Notes: generated by a model not told the origin, from the letters alone. DNA of 64,000 nucleotides from Undibacterium pigrum (GCF_003201815.1 NZ_QJKB01000002.1:186001-250000), one strand, 5' to 3'; shown: positions 17,483 through 28,397, numbered from the stretch's first letter. Translations and numbers: made by a program.

Positions 17483-20400
17483 TTCCGGCGCTTTTAACAG
17501 GGCGTGGAAGCCTTCCAGCGGCAATGGCTTGGAGAAGTAATAACCCTGGAAGGCATAGCAGTTATGGGCAATCAAAAACGCCCGCTGGGCGCTAGTTTCC
17601 ACGCCTTCGGCAATCACGTTCAAACCAAGGTTAACGCCGAGAGAAATAATGGCGCGCACGATGGTCGCATCATTTTCATCATGACTGAGATCACGCACAA
17701 AAGACTGATCTATTTTTAACTGGTTCAGCGGCAGGCGTTGCAAGTACGCCAGCGAAGAATAGCCAGTGCCAAAATCATCCATGGAAAAAGCGATACCCAG
17801 TTTTTTCAATTCATGCATTTTCTCTGTCGTAGCATCGACATTGTCGAGCACCGTACTCTCGGTCAGTTCTATTTTCAGGCGGGTCGCATCTATCTTGTGG
17901 CGGCGTATGATTTCACTGAGGGTATCGACAAAATCAGGCTGCTGGAATTGCTTGGCGCTGACATTCACAGCCAGGGTCAGGTGACGGGTCTCCTTGCTGC
18001 TTTCCCATTGCTTGATCTGGGCGCAGGCAGTTTCCAGCACCCATAAACCTATGGGGATAATCAGGCCGGTTTCTTCTGCCAGCGGGATGAAATCTGCCGG
18101 TGAAATAAAACCACGGTCAGGGTGTATCCAGCGCAGCAGGGCTTCAGCACCGATGAGCTTGCCTTCAGAATTAACCTGCACCTGGTAGTAAAGCTGGAAT
18201 TGATTATTCGCCAGTGCCACGCGTAAATTCGATTCCAGCAACATGCGCACCACAAGTATCGCCTGCATGGCGGGATCAAAAAAGCGCACTGCATTGCGGC
18301 CTGCCGTCTTGGCTTCATACATGGCAGTATCAGCACGCTTGAACAAATCCTTGACCGTGATATCGCCACCCTGGAACAGGCAGACACCGATGCTGCTCGA
18401 TCCATGATGTTCAAAGTCAGTGATCATATAAGGCTGGCTCAGTAGCTGACGTATCTTCTCGGCGATGCGGTCAGCCTGGCGCAGGGCATCTTCTTTTTCT
18501 ATGCTCAGTTCTTCCAGCACTACGACAAATTCATCGCCACCGAGTCGTGCCACGGTATCACTGTCACGCACGCAGGTTTGCAGGCGGCTGGCGGTTTCTA
18601 TCAAAAGCAGATCGCCAGCGTCATGGCCGCGGGTATCGTTGAGGGTCTTGAAATTATCAAGGTCAATGAAAAGGATGGCGCTATGATTGTCCTTGCGGTT
18701 GCTGACCGAGATCAGGTGTTGCAACCTGTCCATGAGCAAACGGCGATTCGGTAATTGCGTCAGCGGATCATAAAAAGCCAGATTGCGTATCTCGGCTTCA
18801 TAACCTTTGTGGCGGCTGATGTCATTGAAAGAACCTATGTAATTGCTGACTTCACCACGGTTATCGGTGATGGCCGTCAGTGTCACCATTTGCGGATAAA
18901 TTTCCCCATTCTTGCGGCGGCTCCATAGTTCACCATGCCAGTAGCGGTGTTCGGCCAGTGAGAGATTGATCTGCTCAAAAAAATCCCTGTCCTGCTGTTT
19001 GGTCTTGTGCAAGGGCGGACGCCTGCCTATCAGGTCTTCTGTCGTATAACCAGAAATGCGGGTGAACGCCTGGTTCAGCCTCAGCATGATCCAGTTGGCA
19101 TCCGTGACGAAAATACCTTCCTGTGATTCAAAGGTGCAGGCAGCAATGCGCAAATCCTGCTCGGCCTGTTTGCGTTCTGTGATGTCGGTAATGAAGCAAT
19201 GCCATAGCATAGAACCACCAGGTTCAGGCTCAGGCAGGCCATCCAGATACAGCCAGCGCACCGTGCCATCCTTGCGATGCATGCGGAATTCACTTTGCCA
19301 GGGTGCCAGATTGCGCATGGCATCGCGTATCAGCTCAGTACCCTTTTCTATATCTCGCGGGTCTATGCGGGCAAACAAATGCAGGGCATCGTTCCTGACT
19401 TCTTCATGCGTGACTTCAAACATCTGCACGATGGCATCGCTGGCAAACGGGATGGAGGCGCTATGGTCAGGCCGTATGCGGTATTGCAAGACCAGGCCAG
19501 GCAGGCGCGAGGCGACTTTATTGATGCGCTGATAAGCCTCCTGTATCTGTCGCGTGGCGTCTATGCTTTCTGACTGCAGGGCAGTGATGATCAGGGTGAT
19601 CAGCACCATGGTCGTCATATAGGCCCAGAGTATCAGCAGGTTGGCCTGGCCACCATCATAAAACGGCCCCATGCTGTGGGAAGTAGTCCAGGCCGAGAAT
19701 AAAGAGGTGATCAGCACCGCGCAGGAGGCACCGGTAATGCCAAAACGCATGGCTGCCCAGATCATGATGCCCACCATGATGAAAGTCAGGTGCAGATGGC
19801 TATAAGGAGATGCAAAAATCAGCCAGTTGGCCAGTGCAAACACCAGCAGGAAGCCAAAAATCTCTTTCCTGCGTCTGGATAGACCAGCCAGGGACTTGAA
19901 TGAAAAAGACAGCAGCAAGGGAGCGGCCAGCAAGGCACCGACAGTATCGCCTGCCCACCAGGTCAGCCAGACTGCCGCCAGATCCGTGTTGAGGCCATGC
20001 AACCAGAGCGTTAATGTGCCACCCGTTGCCGAGATGCACATGCCCAGCATGACCGCCATGCCAAAGCCGATGACATCGCGCCGCCTGGAAAAATCTCGTC
20101 TGAAACCCTGTTTGCGTAATAACCATTTACTGAGCACAGGCCCCAGGGTATTGCCCACGGCCAGGCTGCCAGCCACCAGTACGCTAAAGCCTGCCGATAT
20201 TTCCAGCAACCATGCCGCTATAAATATGGCAACTGCAGCCAGCCTGCCATAACGCAGCAAGCCTGTGATGGCGATGCCGGTTGGCAACCAGATCAGGCTG
20301 ACATTGGGATTGATATAGGGGATGGATAAACCTATGCGGCCAGCACCAAAGTAGGCCAGCATGATCAATAGAAAATGCCCCAGCCTTATTTCCTGGCGAA

Positions 20401-20515
20401 AATTTCTGGTATGGGCAAATTGCTCAGGCTTGTACATGAATAAAGACTTTAAAAGACTTGAGCAATTATGCGGCAAAGCAAGAATGGCGTTAGTTAACTT
20501 TTGATAAGTCAACAT
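17468..20515 (-). CDS. Membrane sensor MASE1-PAS-PAS-GGDEF-EAL protein (c-di-GMP turnover)
   Basis: A 1015-residue signalling protein. Residues about 40-330 form a MASE1 integral membrane sensor with roughly eight helices; two PAS/PAC modules follow (about 340-580, ending in ITERKQAEQDLR and NDISRHKGYEAEI). The cyclase domain has an intact GGDEF at 659-663 with an RxxD inhibitory site (RDSD, residues 650-653) five residues before it, and the phosphodiesterase domain has EAL at 791-793 with DDFGTGYSSL. Both halves look catalytically competent, so it may switch between making and breaking c-di-GMP. Another Met at residue 27 (position 20437) is an alternative start. Its 3' end overlaps the peroxidase gene. 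Confidence 0.92.
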   Translation of the reverse strand: MLTYQKLTNAILALPHNCSSLLKSLFMYKPEQFAHTRNFRQEIRLGHFLLIMLAYFGAGRIGLSIPYINPNVSLIWLPTGIAITGLLRYGRLAAVAIFIAAWLLEISAGFSVLVAGSLAVGNTLGPVLSKWLLRKQGFRRDFSRRRDVIGFGMAVMLGMCISATGGTLTLWLHGLNTDLAAVWLTWWAGDTVGALLAAPLLLSFSFKSLAGLSRRRKEIFGFLLVFALANWLIFASPYSHLHLTFIMVGIMIWAAMRFGITGASCAVLITSLFSAWTTSHSMGPFYDGGQANLLILWAYMTTMVLITLIITALQSESIDATRQIQEAYQRINKVASRLPGLVLQYRIRPDHSASIPFASDAIVQMFEVTHEEVRNDALHLFARIDPRDIEKGTELIRDAMRNLAPWQSEFRMHRKDGTVRWLYLDGLPEPEPGGSMLWHCFITDITERKQAEQDLRIAACTFESQEGIFVTDANWIMLRLNQAFTRISGYTTEDLIGRRPPLHKTKQQDRDFFEQINLSLAEHRYWHGELWSRRKNGEIYPQMVTLTAITDNRGEVSNYIGSFNDISRHKGYEAEIRNLAFYDPLTQLPNRRLLMDRLQHLISVSNRKDNHSAILFIDLDNFKTLNDTRGHDAGDLLLIETASRLQTCVRDSDTVARLGGDEFVVVLEELSIEKEDALRQADRIAEKIRQLLSQPYMITDFEHHGSSSIGVCLFQGGDITVKDLFKRADTAMYEAKTAGRNAVRFFDPAMQAILVVRMLLESNLRVALANNQFQLYYQVQVNSEGKLIGAEALLRWIHPDRGFISPADFIPLAEETGLIIPIGLWVLETACAQIKQWESSKETRHLTLAVNVSAKQFQQPDFVDTLSEIIRRHKIDATRLKIELTESTVLDNVDATTEKMHELKKLGIAFSMDDFGTGYSSLAYLQRLPLNQLKIDQSFVRDLSHDENDATIVRAIISLGVNLGLNVIAEGVETSAQRAFLIAHNCYAFQGYYFSKPLPLEGFHALLKAPESDQI

Positions 20516-20760
20516 TCTTTGTCATTCGTTTAATCATGACAAAAATATATCAAGACAGTCTCCCTTAATCTTAGATCAATATCCGCGCTCTTTCAATTTG
20601 CCTTTGAATTGCGAATTTTGCCGAACCCTGCCGAATTTTTACATTTTGAATTTTTACATCTTTAATTTTTACACTTTGTTTACGCCCCCTGTTTAAGTCT
20701 TTACGAATTTTTTACACGCTTCTCACTATGCTTCACTGTGTAAAAACGAAGGAGTAAAGC
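20516..20760 (+). promoter_or_regulatory. kdp promoter region with four AATTTTTACA boxes
   Basis: This 245-base region separates the GGDEF-EAL gene from the kdp operon. Three exact copies of AATTTTTACA begin at 20634, 20649 and 20664, spaced 15 bases apart, and a fourth with one extra T (AATTTTTTACA) lies at 20706-20716. The Escherichia coli KdpE site is also a T-rich tract ending in TTTTTTTACA, so these are likely KdpE-binding boxes. The last box is about 45 bases before the first start codon and could sit over a -35 element. A strong AAGGAG ribosome site is present at 20749-20754. Confidence 0.6.
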
Positions 20761-20865
20761 ATGGAATATCTGATGGAATTTTTATATCTCGCAGGCATGG
20801 GAATGTTCTTCCTGCTGGTCTGGGCCCTGGTGCTGGCCTGCGACACTCTGGGAGCAAAAGCATGA
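20761..20865 (+). CDS. 34-residue membrane peptide leading the kdp operon
   Basis: The reading frame encodes one predicted transmembrane helix ([16 protein letters not shown]) with a charged start and end. It has a strong ribosome site (AAGGAG six bases before the ATG) and its stop overlaps the kdpF start as ATGA, so the two are translationally coupled. I do not recognise it as KdpF, which is the next ORF. It could be an extra small subunit of the Kdp complex or a leader peptide that sets translation of kdpF. Confidence 0.6.
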   Translation: MEYLMEFLYLAGMGMFFLLVWALVLACDTLGAKA

Positions 20866-20951
20866 ATCCCTTCTACATCCTGGGCACGGTGGTGGCTGCC
20901 GCCTTGTTCGTCTATCTGATCGCAGCCTTGTTGAATGCCGAGGAGCTGTGA
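20862..20951 (+). CDS. kdpF: KdpF, small subunit of the potassium-transporting ATPase
   Basis: A 29-residue single-helix peptide ([20 protein letters not shown], then AALLNAEEL). Its position directly before kdpA, its length and its N-terminal helix fit KdpF, which stabilises the KdpABC complex in the inner membrane. The start overlaps the stop of the upstream small ORF, and its own TGA shares one base with the kdpA ATG. Conservation in KdpF is low, so position is a main part of the evidence. Confidence 0.8.
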   Translation: MNPFYILGTVVAAALFVYLIAALLNAEEL

Positions 20952-22759
20952 TGACTACGCAAGCAATTGTTTTATTGGTATTGTTCCTGACCGTACTATT
21001 GCTCCTGGCTTATCCCCTTGGTGGCTTCATCGCCAGAATAGCGGATGACAAGGCTGCTGTACCCGGCATGGGCTGGTTACGCTGGCTGGAAAAAGGCCTG
21101 TATCGCCTCGCCGGTGTGAAAACTGAAGCGGGCATGGGCTGGAAGCAATATGCCATCGCCCTGCTGATCTTTAATACCCTGGGTGCGCTGCTGGTGTATG
21201 CCGTGCAGCGCCTGCAAGTCTGGTTGCCTTTGAATCCGCAAAACATGGCCAATGTCAGCATGGATTCATCCCTCAATACCGCCGTCAGCTTTGTCGCCAA
21301 TACCAACTGGCAAGGCTATGCCGGCGAATCCACCATGAGTTACCTGACCCAGATGCTGGTGCTGGCTGGACAAAACTTCTTTTCCGCAGCGACCGGCATA
21401 GCAGTCGTGTTTGCGCTGATACGTGGTTTCAGCCGTCATTCAGCCACATCCATAGGCAATTTCTGGACTGATATCACACGTTCCACTCTGTATCTTCTGT
21501 TGCCACTGGCTGTCATTTTTGCGGCCTTCCTCATGGGCCAGGGCGTGATCCAGAATTTCTCTGGCTATAAAGAGGTGCAACTGATCGACCCTGTCACCTA
21601 CAGCCAGCCCAAGCTCGGACCCGACGCCCAGCCTTTAAAAGATGACAAGGGCGCACCTGTCATGGAAACCCTGACGGCTACTACCCAGACCCTGCCCATG
21701 GGCCCGGTTGCCTCACAAGAAGCGATCAAGATGCTGGGCACCAATGGTGGCGGCTTTTTCAATGCCAACTCGGCACATCCTTATGAAAACCCCAGCTACC
21801 TGAGCAATTTCATGGAGATGATCGCCATCTTTCTGATCCCTGCTGCACTGTGCTTTGCCTTTGGCCACATGGTTGGTGATATGCGCCAGGGTTGGGCGGT
21901 TTTGACGGCAATGACAGTCTTGTTCGTGGCCATGACGCTGACGGTGATGCTGTCTGAGCAGCAGACTCATCCTGTACTGGCCAGCATGAATATCGACCAG
22001 GCCACGTCAGCTCTGCAAGCCGGTGGCAATATGGAAGGCAAGGAAACCCGCTTTGGCATAAGTGCCTCCAGCCTGTTTGTCGCTGTGACCACCGCAGCGT
22101 CTTGCGGCGCGGTGAATGCCATGCATGATTCCCTCATGCCTATCGGCGGCCTGGTGCCTATCGTGCTCATGCAGTTTGGTGAAGTAGTGTTTGGCGGCGT
22201 AGGCAGTGGCCTGTACGGCATGCTGATCTTCGCGATACTGGCCGTTTTTATCGCTGGCCTGATGATAGGCCGCACACCGGAATACCTGGGCAAAAAAATC
22301 CAGGCATTTGAAATGAAGATGACTTCCATCGCCATCCTGGTGACACCTGTTCTGGTGCTGGCAGGCACGGCCATCGCAGTCATGTCAGAAGCAGGCAAGG
22401 CCGGCATCCTGAATCCTGGTGCCCATGGTTTTTCTGAAGTGCTGTATGCCTTTACTTCAGCCGCCAATAACAATGGCAGCGCCTTTGCCGGCCTGAGTGC
22501 GAATACACCCTTTTACAACATCATGCTGGCGATCGCCATGTGGTTTGGCCGCTTTGCCATGATCGTGCCTGTGCTGGCGATAGCCGGTTCACTGGCAGGC
22601 AAGAAAAGGCTGGAAGCCAATGCTGGCACCATGCCCACCCATGGCCCCATGTTCATCGCCTTGCTGGTGGGTACGGTGGTGCTTATCAGCGTGCTCAATT
22701 ATGTGCCTGCCCTGGCACTGGGTCCGGTGGTTGAACATCTGCAACTGATAGCGAAATAA
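20951..22759 (+). CDS. kdpA: Potassium-transporting ATPase, KdpA channel subunit
   Basis: A 602-residue polytopic membrane protein, the potassium-selective channel subunit of the Kdp P-type ATPase. The selectivity filter segment [18 protein letters not shown] is complete, and later pore loops are visible as [24 protein letters not shown] and [13 protein letters not shown], giving the four-fold repeat of a channel. The ATG at 20951 overlaps the kdpF stop (TGATG); the frame also opens at the GTG just before it. Length is normal for the family. Confidence 0.97.
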   Translation: MTTQAIVLLVLFLTVLLLLAYPLGGFIARIADDKAAVPGMGWLRWLEKGLYRLAGVKTEAGMGWKQYAIALLIFNTLGALLVYAVQRLQVWLPLNPQNMANVSMDSSLNTAVSFVANTNWQGYAGESTMSYLTQMLVLAGQNFFSAATGIAVVFALIRGFSRHSATSIGNFWTDITRSTLYLLLPLAVIFAAFLMGQGVIQNFSGYKEVQLIDPVTYSQPKLGPDAQPLKDDKGAPVMETLTATTQTLPMGPVASQEAIKMLGTNGGGFFNANSAHPYENPSYLSNFMEMIAIFLIPAALCFAFGHMVGDMRQGWAVLTAMTVLFVAMTLTVMLSEQQTHPVLASMNIDQATSALQAGGNMEGKETRFGISASSLFVAVTTAASCGAVNAMHDSLMPIGGLVPIVLMQFGEVVFGGVGSGLYGMLIFAILAVFIAGLMIGRTPEYLGKKIQAFEMKMTSIAILVTPVLVLAGTAIAVMSEAGKAGILNPGAHGFSEVLYAFTSAANNNGSAFAGLSANTPFYNIMLAIAMWFGRFAMIVPVLAIAGSLAGKKRLEANAGTMPTHGPMFIALLVGTVVLISVLNYVPALALGPVVEHLQLIAK

Positions 22760-22781
22760 CGCACGAAATAATTTGGGGAAC

Positions 22782-22819
22782 CTGAATGAGGCTTTGCCTG
22801 ATGGAGCACACTCATTCAG
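22782..22819 (+). other. Stem-loop between kdpA and kdpB
   Basis: CTGAATGAG (22782-22790) and CTCATTCAG (22811-22819) form a perfect 9-base stem with a 20-base loop inside the 87-base kdpA-kdpB gap. No T-run follows, so it is more likely an mRNA stability or processing element than a terminator. Confidence 0.4.
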
Positions 22820-22846
22820 ACCCACTCGTAGTCTAAGGGGATTAAC

Positions 22847-25015
22847 ATGTCTAGTACCAGTGTACAAAAGTCGACAGACAGCAAAGTCAATACAGCCGCC
22901 AAACCTGGCGCTGGACAAGCTGGCGACACAACATCCAGCGGCAAGCCACGCTTGTCGCTATTCGACAGCAGTCTGATCATGCCTGCCGTCATCGATTCAT
23001 TCAAAAAACTCAGCCCACGCACGCAATTACGCAGTCCGGTGATGTTTGTAGTCTATGTAGGCAGCATCATCACCAGCATGTTGTTCGTGCAATCCCTGAT
23101 GGGTGAAGGGGAAGCCAGCCCTGGCTTTATCCTGGCGATTTCCATCTGGTTATGGTTCACCGTCCTGTTTGCCAATTTTGCCGAAGCACTGGCAGAAGGC
23201 CGTAGCAAGGCCCAGGCCGCTTCCCTGCGCGCATTGAAGCAAACCGTGATGGCCAAGAAACTGGCGATACCAAAACATGGCACCACCTGGCTGCCAGCCC
23301 AGGCCAATGACTTGCGCAAGGGCGATGTGGTACTGGTCGAAGCCAACGACGTTATCCCTATCGATGGTGAAGTCATAGAAGGTGTGGCGACAGTCGATGA
23401 AAGCGCCATCACTGGTGAATCCGCACCCGTGATACGTGAATCTGGCGGTGATTTTTCTGCCGTCACCGGTGGTACCCGCGTCTTGTCAGACTGGCTGGTG
23501 ATGCGTGTAACATCCAACCCTGGTGAAGCCTTCATCGACCGCATGATCGCCATGGTAGAAGGTGCGAAACGCCAGAAGACACCGAATGAAGTTGCCCTGA
23601 CCATTTTGCTGGTGGCCCTGACCATCATCTTCCTGGTGGTGACGGTGACCTTGCTGCCATTCTCGCTGTTCAGCGTCGATGCCGCCAAGGCCGCCGGTTT
23701 TGCTTCTGCCCCTATCTCCATCACGGTGCTGATTGCCTTGCTGGTTTGCCTGATTCCTACCACCATAGGCGGCTTGCTGTCTGCCATTGGTGTGGCTGGC
23801 ATGAGCCGCATGATGCAGGCGAATGTCATCGCTACGTCTGGCCGTGCGGTGGAAGCTGCCGGTGACGTTGACGTCTTGATGCTGGATAAAACCGGCACTA
23901 TCACCCTGGGTAACCGTCAGGCGTCTGATTTTTTCCCTGCGGCTGGTGTGACGCTGCCACAACTGGCTGACTCTGCCCAACTGGCTTCTCTCGCAGATGA
24001 AACACCAGAAGGCCGCAGCATCGTCATCTTCGCCAAGCAAAAATACAATTTGCGTGAACGTGAGATGGCCAGCCTGAATGCGACTTTTGTGCAATTCACT
24101 GCACAAACCCGCATGAGTGGTGTCGATATCGGCAATCGTCAGATACGCAAGGGCGCTGCAGATTCCGTCAAGAAGTTCGTTGAATCCCTCGGTCGCCCCT
24201 TTCCTGCCGAACTCAGTAAAACCGTGGATGATATTTCACGCCGTGGCAGCACGCCATTGGTCGTCGTTGATGATGGCAAGGTCATGGGCGCGATAGAACT
24301 CAAAGATATCGTCAAGGGTGGCATCAAGGAAAGATTTGCCGAGTTGCGCCGCATGGGTATCAAGACCATCATGATTACTGGCGACAACCGCCTGACAGCC
24401 GCCGCCATCGCAGCCGAGGCCGGTGTTGATGACTTTCTGGCAGAAGCCACGCCAGAAGACAAGCTCAAACTGATACGCAGCCACCAGGCAGAAGGCCGTC
24501 TGGTCGCCATGACAGGTGACGGCACCAATGATGCACCGGCACTGGCACAGGCTGACGTGGCAGTCGCCATGGCATCCGGCACGCAGGCAGCAAAAGAGGC
24601 TGGCAATATGGTGGACCTGGATTCCAATCCTACCAAGCTGCTGGAAATCGTCGAGATAGGCAAACAGATGCTGATGACACGTGGTTCGCTGACGACGTTT
24701 TCGATTGCGAATGATATCGCCAAATATTTTGCGATTATCCCGGCAGCCTTTGTCGCCACTTATCCACAGCTCAAGGCGCTGGACATCATGCACCTGACCA
24801 GCCCTTCATCGGCCATCATGTCTGCGGTGATCTTCAATGCCCTGATCATCGTCTTCCTGATCCCGCTGGCTTTGAAAGGTGTCAAATACCGCGCCATCGG
24901 TGCATCGCTGCTGTTGCGCCGTAACCTGCTGATCTATGGCCTGGGTGGCATCGTCCTGCCTTTTGTTGGCATCAAGCTCATTGATGTCATCCTGGCCGTT
25001 TTGCATCTTGCCTGA
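22847..25015 (+). CDS. kdpB: Potassium-transporting ATPase, KdpB catalytic subunit
   Basis: A 722-residue P-type ATPase subunit that hydrolyses ATP and passes potassium into the cell with KdpA. The phosphorylated Asp347 lies in [10 protein letters not shown], the actuator motif is AITGES, and the hinge is [21 protein letters not shown]. The N-terminal 30 residues, rich in Ser, Thr and Lys, are longer than in E. coli KdpB. The membrane segments MLFVQSL and [12 protein letters not shown] are in the usual places. It lies 87 bases after kdpA, the widest gap in the operon. Confidence 0.97.
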   Translation: MSSTSVQKSTDSKVNTAAKPGAGQAGDTTSSGKPRLSLFDSSLIMPAVIDSFKKLSPRTQLRSPVMFVVYVGSIITSMLFVQSLMGEGEASPGFILAISIWLWFTVLFANFAEALAEGRSKAQAASLRALKQTVMAKKLAIPKHGTTWLPAQANDLRKGDVVLVEANDVIPIDGEVIEGVATVDESAITGESAPVIRESGGDFSAVTGGTRVLSDWLVMRVTSNPGEAFIDRMIAMVEGAKRQKTPNEVALTILLVALTIIFLVVTVTLLPFSLFSVDAAKAAGFASAPISITVLIALLVCLIPTTIGGLLSAIGVAGMSRMMQANVIATSGRAVEAAGDVDVLMLDKTGTITLGNRQASDFFPAAGVTLPQLADSAQLASLADETPEGRSIVIFAKQKYNLREREMASLNATFVQFTAQTRMSGVDIGNRQIRKGAADSVKKFVESLGRPFPAELSKTVDDISRRGSTPLVVVDDGKVMGAIELKDIVKGGIKERFAELRRMGIKTIMITGDNRLTAAAIAAEAGVDDFLAEATPEDKLKLIRSHQAEGRLVAMTGDGTNDAPALAQADVAVAMASGTQAAKEAGNMVDLDSNPTKLLEIVEIGKQMLMTRGSLTTFSIANDIAKYFAIIPAAFVATYPQLKALDIMHLTSPSSAIMSAVIFNALIIVFLIPLALKGVKYRAIGASLLLRRNLLIYGLGGIVLPFVGIKLIDVILAVLHLA

Positions 25016-25042
25016 ATTTATATCGCTCAATAAGGAATCATC

Positions 25043-25645
25043 ATGAGTACTATTACAAACAATGACACTGATAGTTCAATTTTTCGCCCCGCCATCGTCC
25101 TGCTCGCCGGGCTGACACTGGTGGTTGGCGTTATCTATCCCTATGCCATGACAGGCCTGGGCAAAGTAATGTTTAACGATCAGGCAGAAGGCAGCCTGGT
25201 CGTACAGGATGGCAAGACCGTTGGTTCTTCCCTGATAGGCCAGGCTTTCACGTCGCCGAAATACTTTTGGGGCAGGCCATCTGCGACTGGTCCCATGCCA
25301 AATAATGCAGGCGCATCCAGTGGTTCCAACTTTGGCCCCACCAATGTGGCGCAATTTGATGCGATCAAAGGCCGGGTAGAGGCCTTGAAGGCGGCTGACC
25401 CTGGCAATACGGCAAAAATCCCAGTCGATCTGGTGACGGCATCGGCCAGTGGGCTAGATCCTGAAATCAGCCTGGCTGCAGCCAATTACCAGCTCGCCCG
25501 GGTGGCACGCGAACGCAAGCTGCAAGAGTCGCAAGTCAAGGCTATCATAGACCAGTTGGCGCAACATCCCGCCCTGGGTTTGCTGGGTGAGGCCAGGGTC
25601 AATGTGCTGGCTTTGAATCTGGCACTGGACAAGCTCGCCAAGTAG
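25043..25645 (+). CDS. kdpC: Potassium-transporting ATPase, KdpC subunit
   Basis: A 200-residue protein with one N-terminal membrane helix (AIVLLAGLTLVVGVIYPYAM) and a periplasmic domain. Signature motifs are GSSLIGQAFTSPKYFWGRPSA and SASGLDPEISLAAANYQLARVA. KdpC assembles and stabilises the KdpAB complex and helps ATP binding. An AAGGA ribosome site precedes the ATG, which lies 27 bases after the kdpB stop. Confidence 0.96.
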   Translation: MSTITNNDTDSSIFRPAIVLLAGLTLVVGVIYPYAMTGLGKVMFNDQAEGSLVVQDGKTVGSSLIGQAFTSPKYFWGRPSATGPMPNNAGASSGSNFGPTNVAQFDAIKGRVEALKAADPGNTAKIPVDLVTASASGLDPEISLAAANYQLARVARERKLQESQVKAIIDQLAQHPALGLLGEARVNVLALNLALDKLAK

Positions 25646-25663
25646 TTTAAGAATAAGATCAAT

Positions 25664-28390
25664 ATGGCCACTAATAGCGAACAACGCCCTGACCCTGATG
25701 TCTTGCTTGCCCATGTGCAGGAGCAAGAACGCCGGGCCACGCGTGGCAAGCTGCGTATCTATTTCGGTGCATCCGCTGGCGTAGGCAAGACCTACGCCAT
25801 GCTGACTGCCGCACGCAAGCTGGTGGCCGAGGGCCAGCAGGTATTGGTCGGTGTCATAGAAACCCATGGCCGTGATGAAACCGCAGCCCTGGTCGATGGT
25901 CTCGAAGTCTTGCCTCCGAAAGCCATCGCTTACCGCGACAAGACCCTCAGTGAATTTGACATAGACACAGCGCTGGAGCGTCACCCGCCATTGATCTTGA
26001 TGGATGAACTCGCACATTCCAATGCTGCCGGTTCACGCCACCCCAAGCGCTGGCAAGACGTGGATGAATTACTAAGCGCCGGTATCGATGTGTATACCAC
26101 CGTCAATGTCCAGCATCTGGAAAGCCTGAATGACGTGGTCGGTGGCATCACCGGCATACGCGTCAATGAAACTCTGCCGGACAAGGTGTTTGATGAAGCT
26201 GATGAAGTCGTGCTGGTGGATATCCCGGCTGACGAGTTATTGGCCAGGCTCAAGTCTGGCCGCGTCTATAAGCTGCAACAGGCAGAACGCGCTGCCAAGA
26301 ATTTTTTCCGCAAAGGTAATCTGATCGCTTTGCGCGAGCTGGCCCTGCGCCGCACCGCCGACAGGGTCGAAGATGATGTACAGGCCTATCGCATAGAAAA
26401 GTCCATAGGCACGATCTGGAAGACCGATGCCGCCCTGCTGGCCTGCATAGGCCCGCACGGTGATGCCAACCACCTGGTACGCAGCGCTGCCCGCCTGGCC
26501 AGCCAGATGAATGCAGAATGGCATGCCGTGTATGTAGAGACACCGCAGTTGCAAAGGCTGCCATCGGCGCAGCGCGAACGCATATTAAAAACCCTGAAGC
26601 TGGCGCAAGACCTGGGTGCAGTGACTGCCGTGCTGACCGGCAAGGATATTGCGCTGGCGATAGTTGATTATGCCCATAGCCACAATTTTTCGCGTGTGGT
26701 GCTGGGGCGTCGCAACAGTAAGTGGAATGGTAAGTGGCGACTAGCTTGGCAGCAAGCTAAACTGTTGAACGATATCGCCGACTACGCTCCCGATCTGGAT
26801 TTGATCGAGGTAGGTGAGGCCAGGATCGCCAGATCGGAAACCGCTCAAGAAAAACAGACACAGGCTGTCAGTATCAATGAGCCTGCCACACCGCGTGTAC
26901 CAGCACGGCACTGGCGTTATGTTTACGCCGCCCTGGCCAGTGTGGCAGCAGGGTTGGTTGCCGCCCCCTTGTTCGAGGTTTTCAATCTCGTCAATATTGC
27001 CATGCTGTTTTTACTGACCGTGGTCCTGGTCGCCGTCAAATTTGGCCGTGGCCCTTCGGTGCTGGCAACGATAGTTGGTATTGCTGTATTTGATTTCTTT
27101 TTTGTACAACCGCGCTTTTCTTTTGCCGTCAGTGATTTTCAATACCTGATGACCTTTGCCGTCATGCTGGTGGTCGGCCTGATCACCGGTCACCTGACGG
27201 CAGATTTGCGCTATCAGGCCAGGGTCGCCAGCCATAGGGAAAACCGCGCGCGTGCCCTGTATGAATTTGCCCGTGACTTGTCCGGCGTCTTGCAGGCTGA
27301 GCAGATTTCAGAAACCACCCAAGTCATCGTGCAGCGTGCCTTCCGCGCCAAGGCTACTTTGCTCTTGCCGGATGATGCAGGGCGTCTGCAGGCACCAGAT
27401 AATATGCTCGCAGGCCTGGACCTGGGTATCGCGCAATGGGCTTTCGACAAGGTAGAGGCAGCAGGCATAGGCACGGATACCCTGCCCGCCAGTAACTTCT
27501 TTTACCTGCCTCTGGTCGCACCCATGCGCACCCGCGGCTTGCTGGCGATACAGCCAGAGAGCAAGCGCTGGATCATGATACCCGAGCAAAGACAGCAACT
27601 CGATACCTTTGCCGCCCTGGCAGCAATCGCGCTGGAACGCGTGCACTATATCGAGGTCGCGCAAGATGCCCTGATTCATATGGAATCTGAACGCCTGCGC
27701 AATTCACTGCTGGCTGCGCTGTCGCATGATTTGCGCACACCACTGACTTCGCTGGTGGGTATTTCGGAATCACTGGCCATGTCCAAACCCGCACTGGCGG
27801 ATGCACAACTGCACATGGCGCAAGCCCTGCGTGACGAGACCCTGCGCCTGTCTGCCCTGGTGACTAATTTGCTCGACATGGCGAGGATAGAAAGTGGCGA
27901 AGTCAAACTGAATTTGCAGTGGCTGACATTTGAAGAAGTAGTCGGCACTTCCCTGCGCATCTGCAGTGCGCAACTGCAAACACATCAAGTGGAAACCAGG
28001 CTGGAAGCTGCTTTACCACTGATTAATTTTGATGCTGTGCTGATAGAACGGGTACTGTGTAACCTGCTGGAAAATGCCTGCAAATATACCCCGGCAAATT
28101 CCCTCATCACCATTTCTGCCGAGCTCAATGGCAGCATGCTGGAAGCCAAGGTCTATGACAATGGGCCGGGTCTACCAGCCGGGCGTGAAGAAGCCATATT
28201 TGAAAAATTTACCCGTGGTGAACGTGAATCTGCCCTGCCCGGCGTTGGCCTGGGGCTGGCAATTTGCCGTGCCATTATCACGGCCCACAAGGGCAGCATG
28301 CATGCAGCGCAATCGCCGAATGGTGGAGCCTGTTTCATCTTTACCCTGCCTTTAGGCACGCCACCGGCGATGCCTGATCTTGAAGAATAA
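25664..28390 (+). CDS. kdpD: Osmosensitive potassium-channel histidine kinase KdpD
   Basis: A 908-residue sensor kinase. The N-terminal KdpD domain has a Walker-type loop GASAGVGKT (residues 35-43) and HPKRWQDV; a universal-stress-type domain follows (about 245-375); four membrane helices lie at about 405-510 (DUF4118); a GAF-like region precedes the kinase core. The phosphorylated His688 is in LSHDLRTPLTSL, and the ATPase lid shows NLLENACKYTP, DNGPGLP and GVGLGLAICRAI. KdpD responds to low potassium and ionic stress and phosphorylates KdpE. All functional parts appear intact. Confidence 0.96.
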   Translation: MATNSEQRPDPDVLLAHVQEQERRATRGKLRIYFGASAGVGKTYAMLTAARKLVAEGQQVLVGVIETHGRDETAALVDGLEVLPPKAIAYRDKTLSEFDIDTALERHPPLILMDELAHSNAAGSRHPKRWQDVDELLSAGIDVYTTVNVQHLESLNDVVGGITGIRVNETLPDKVFDEADEVVLVDIPADELLARLKSGRVYKLQQAERAAKNFFRKGNLIALRELALRRTADRVEDDVQAYRIEKSIGTIWKTDAALLACIGPHGDANHLVRSAARLASQMNAEWHAVYVETPQLQRLPSAQRERILKTLKLAQDLGAVTAVLTGKDIALAIVDYAHSHNFSRVVLGRRNSKWNGKWRLAWQQAKLLNDIADYAPDLDLIEVGEARIARSETAQEKQTQAVSINEPATPRVPARHWRYVYAALASVAAGLVAAPLFEVFNLVNIAMLFLLTVVLVAVKFGRGPSVLATIVGIAVFDFFFVQPRFSFAVSDFQYLMTFAVMLVVGLITGHLTADLRYQARVASHRENRARALYEFARDLSGVLQAEQISETTQVIVQRAFRAKATLLLPDDAGRLQAPDNMLAGLDLGIAQWAFDKVEAAGIGTDTLPASNFFYLPLVAPMRTRGLLAIQPESKRWIMIPEQRQQLDTFAALAAIALERVHYIEVAQDALIHMESERLRNSLLAALSHDLRTPLTSLVGISESLAMSKPALADAQLHMAQALRDETLRLSALVTNLLDMARIESGEVKLNLQWLTFEEVVGTSLRICSAQLQTHQVETRLEAALPLINFDAVLIERVLCNLLENACKYTPANSLITISAELNGSMLEAKVYDNGPGLPAGREEAIFEKFTRGERESALPGVGLGLAICRAIITAHKGSMHAAQSPNGGACFIFTLPLGTPPAMPDLEE

Positions 28391-28397
28391 GCACACG

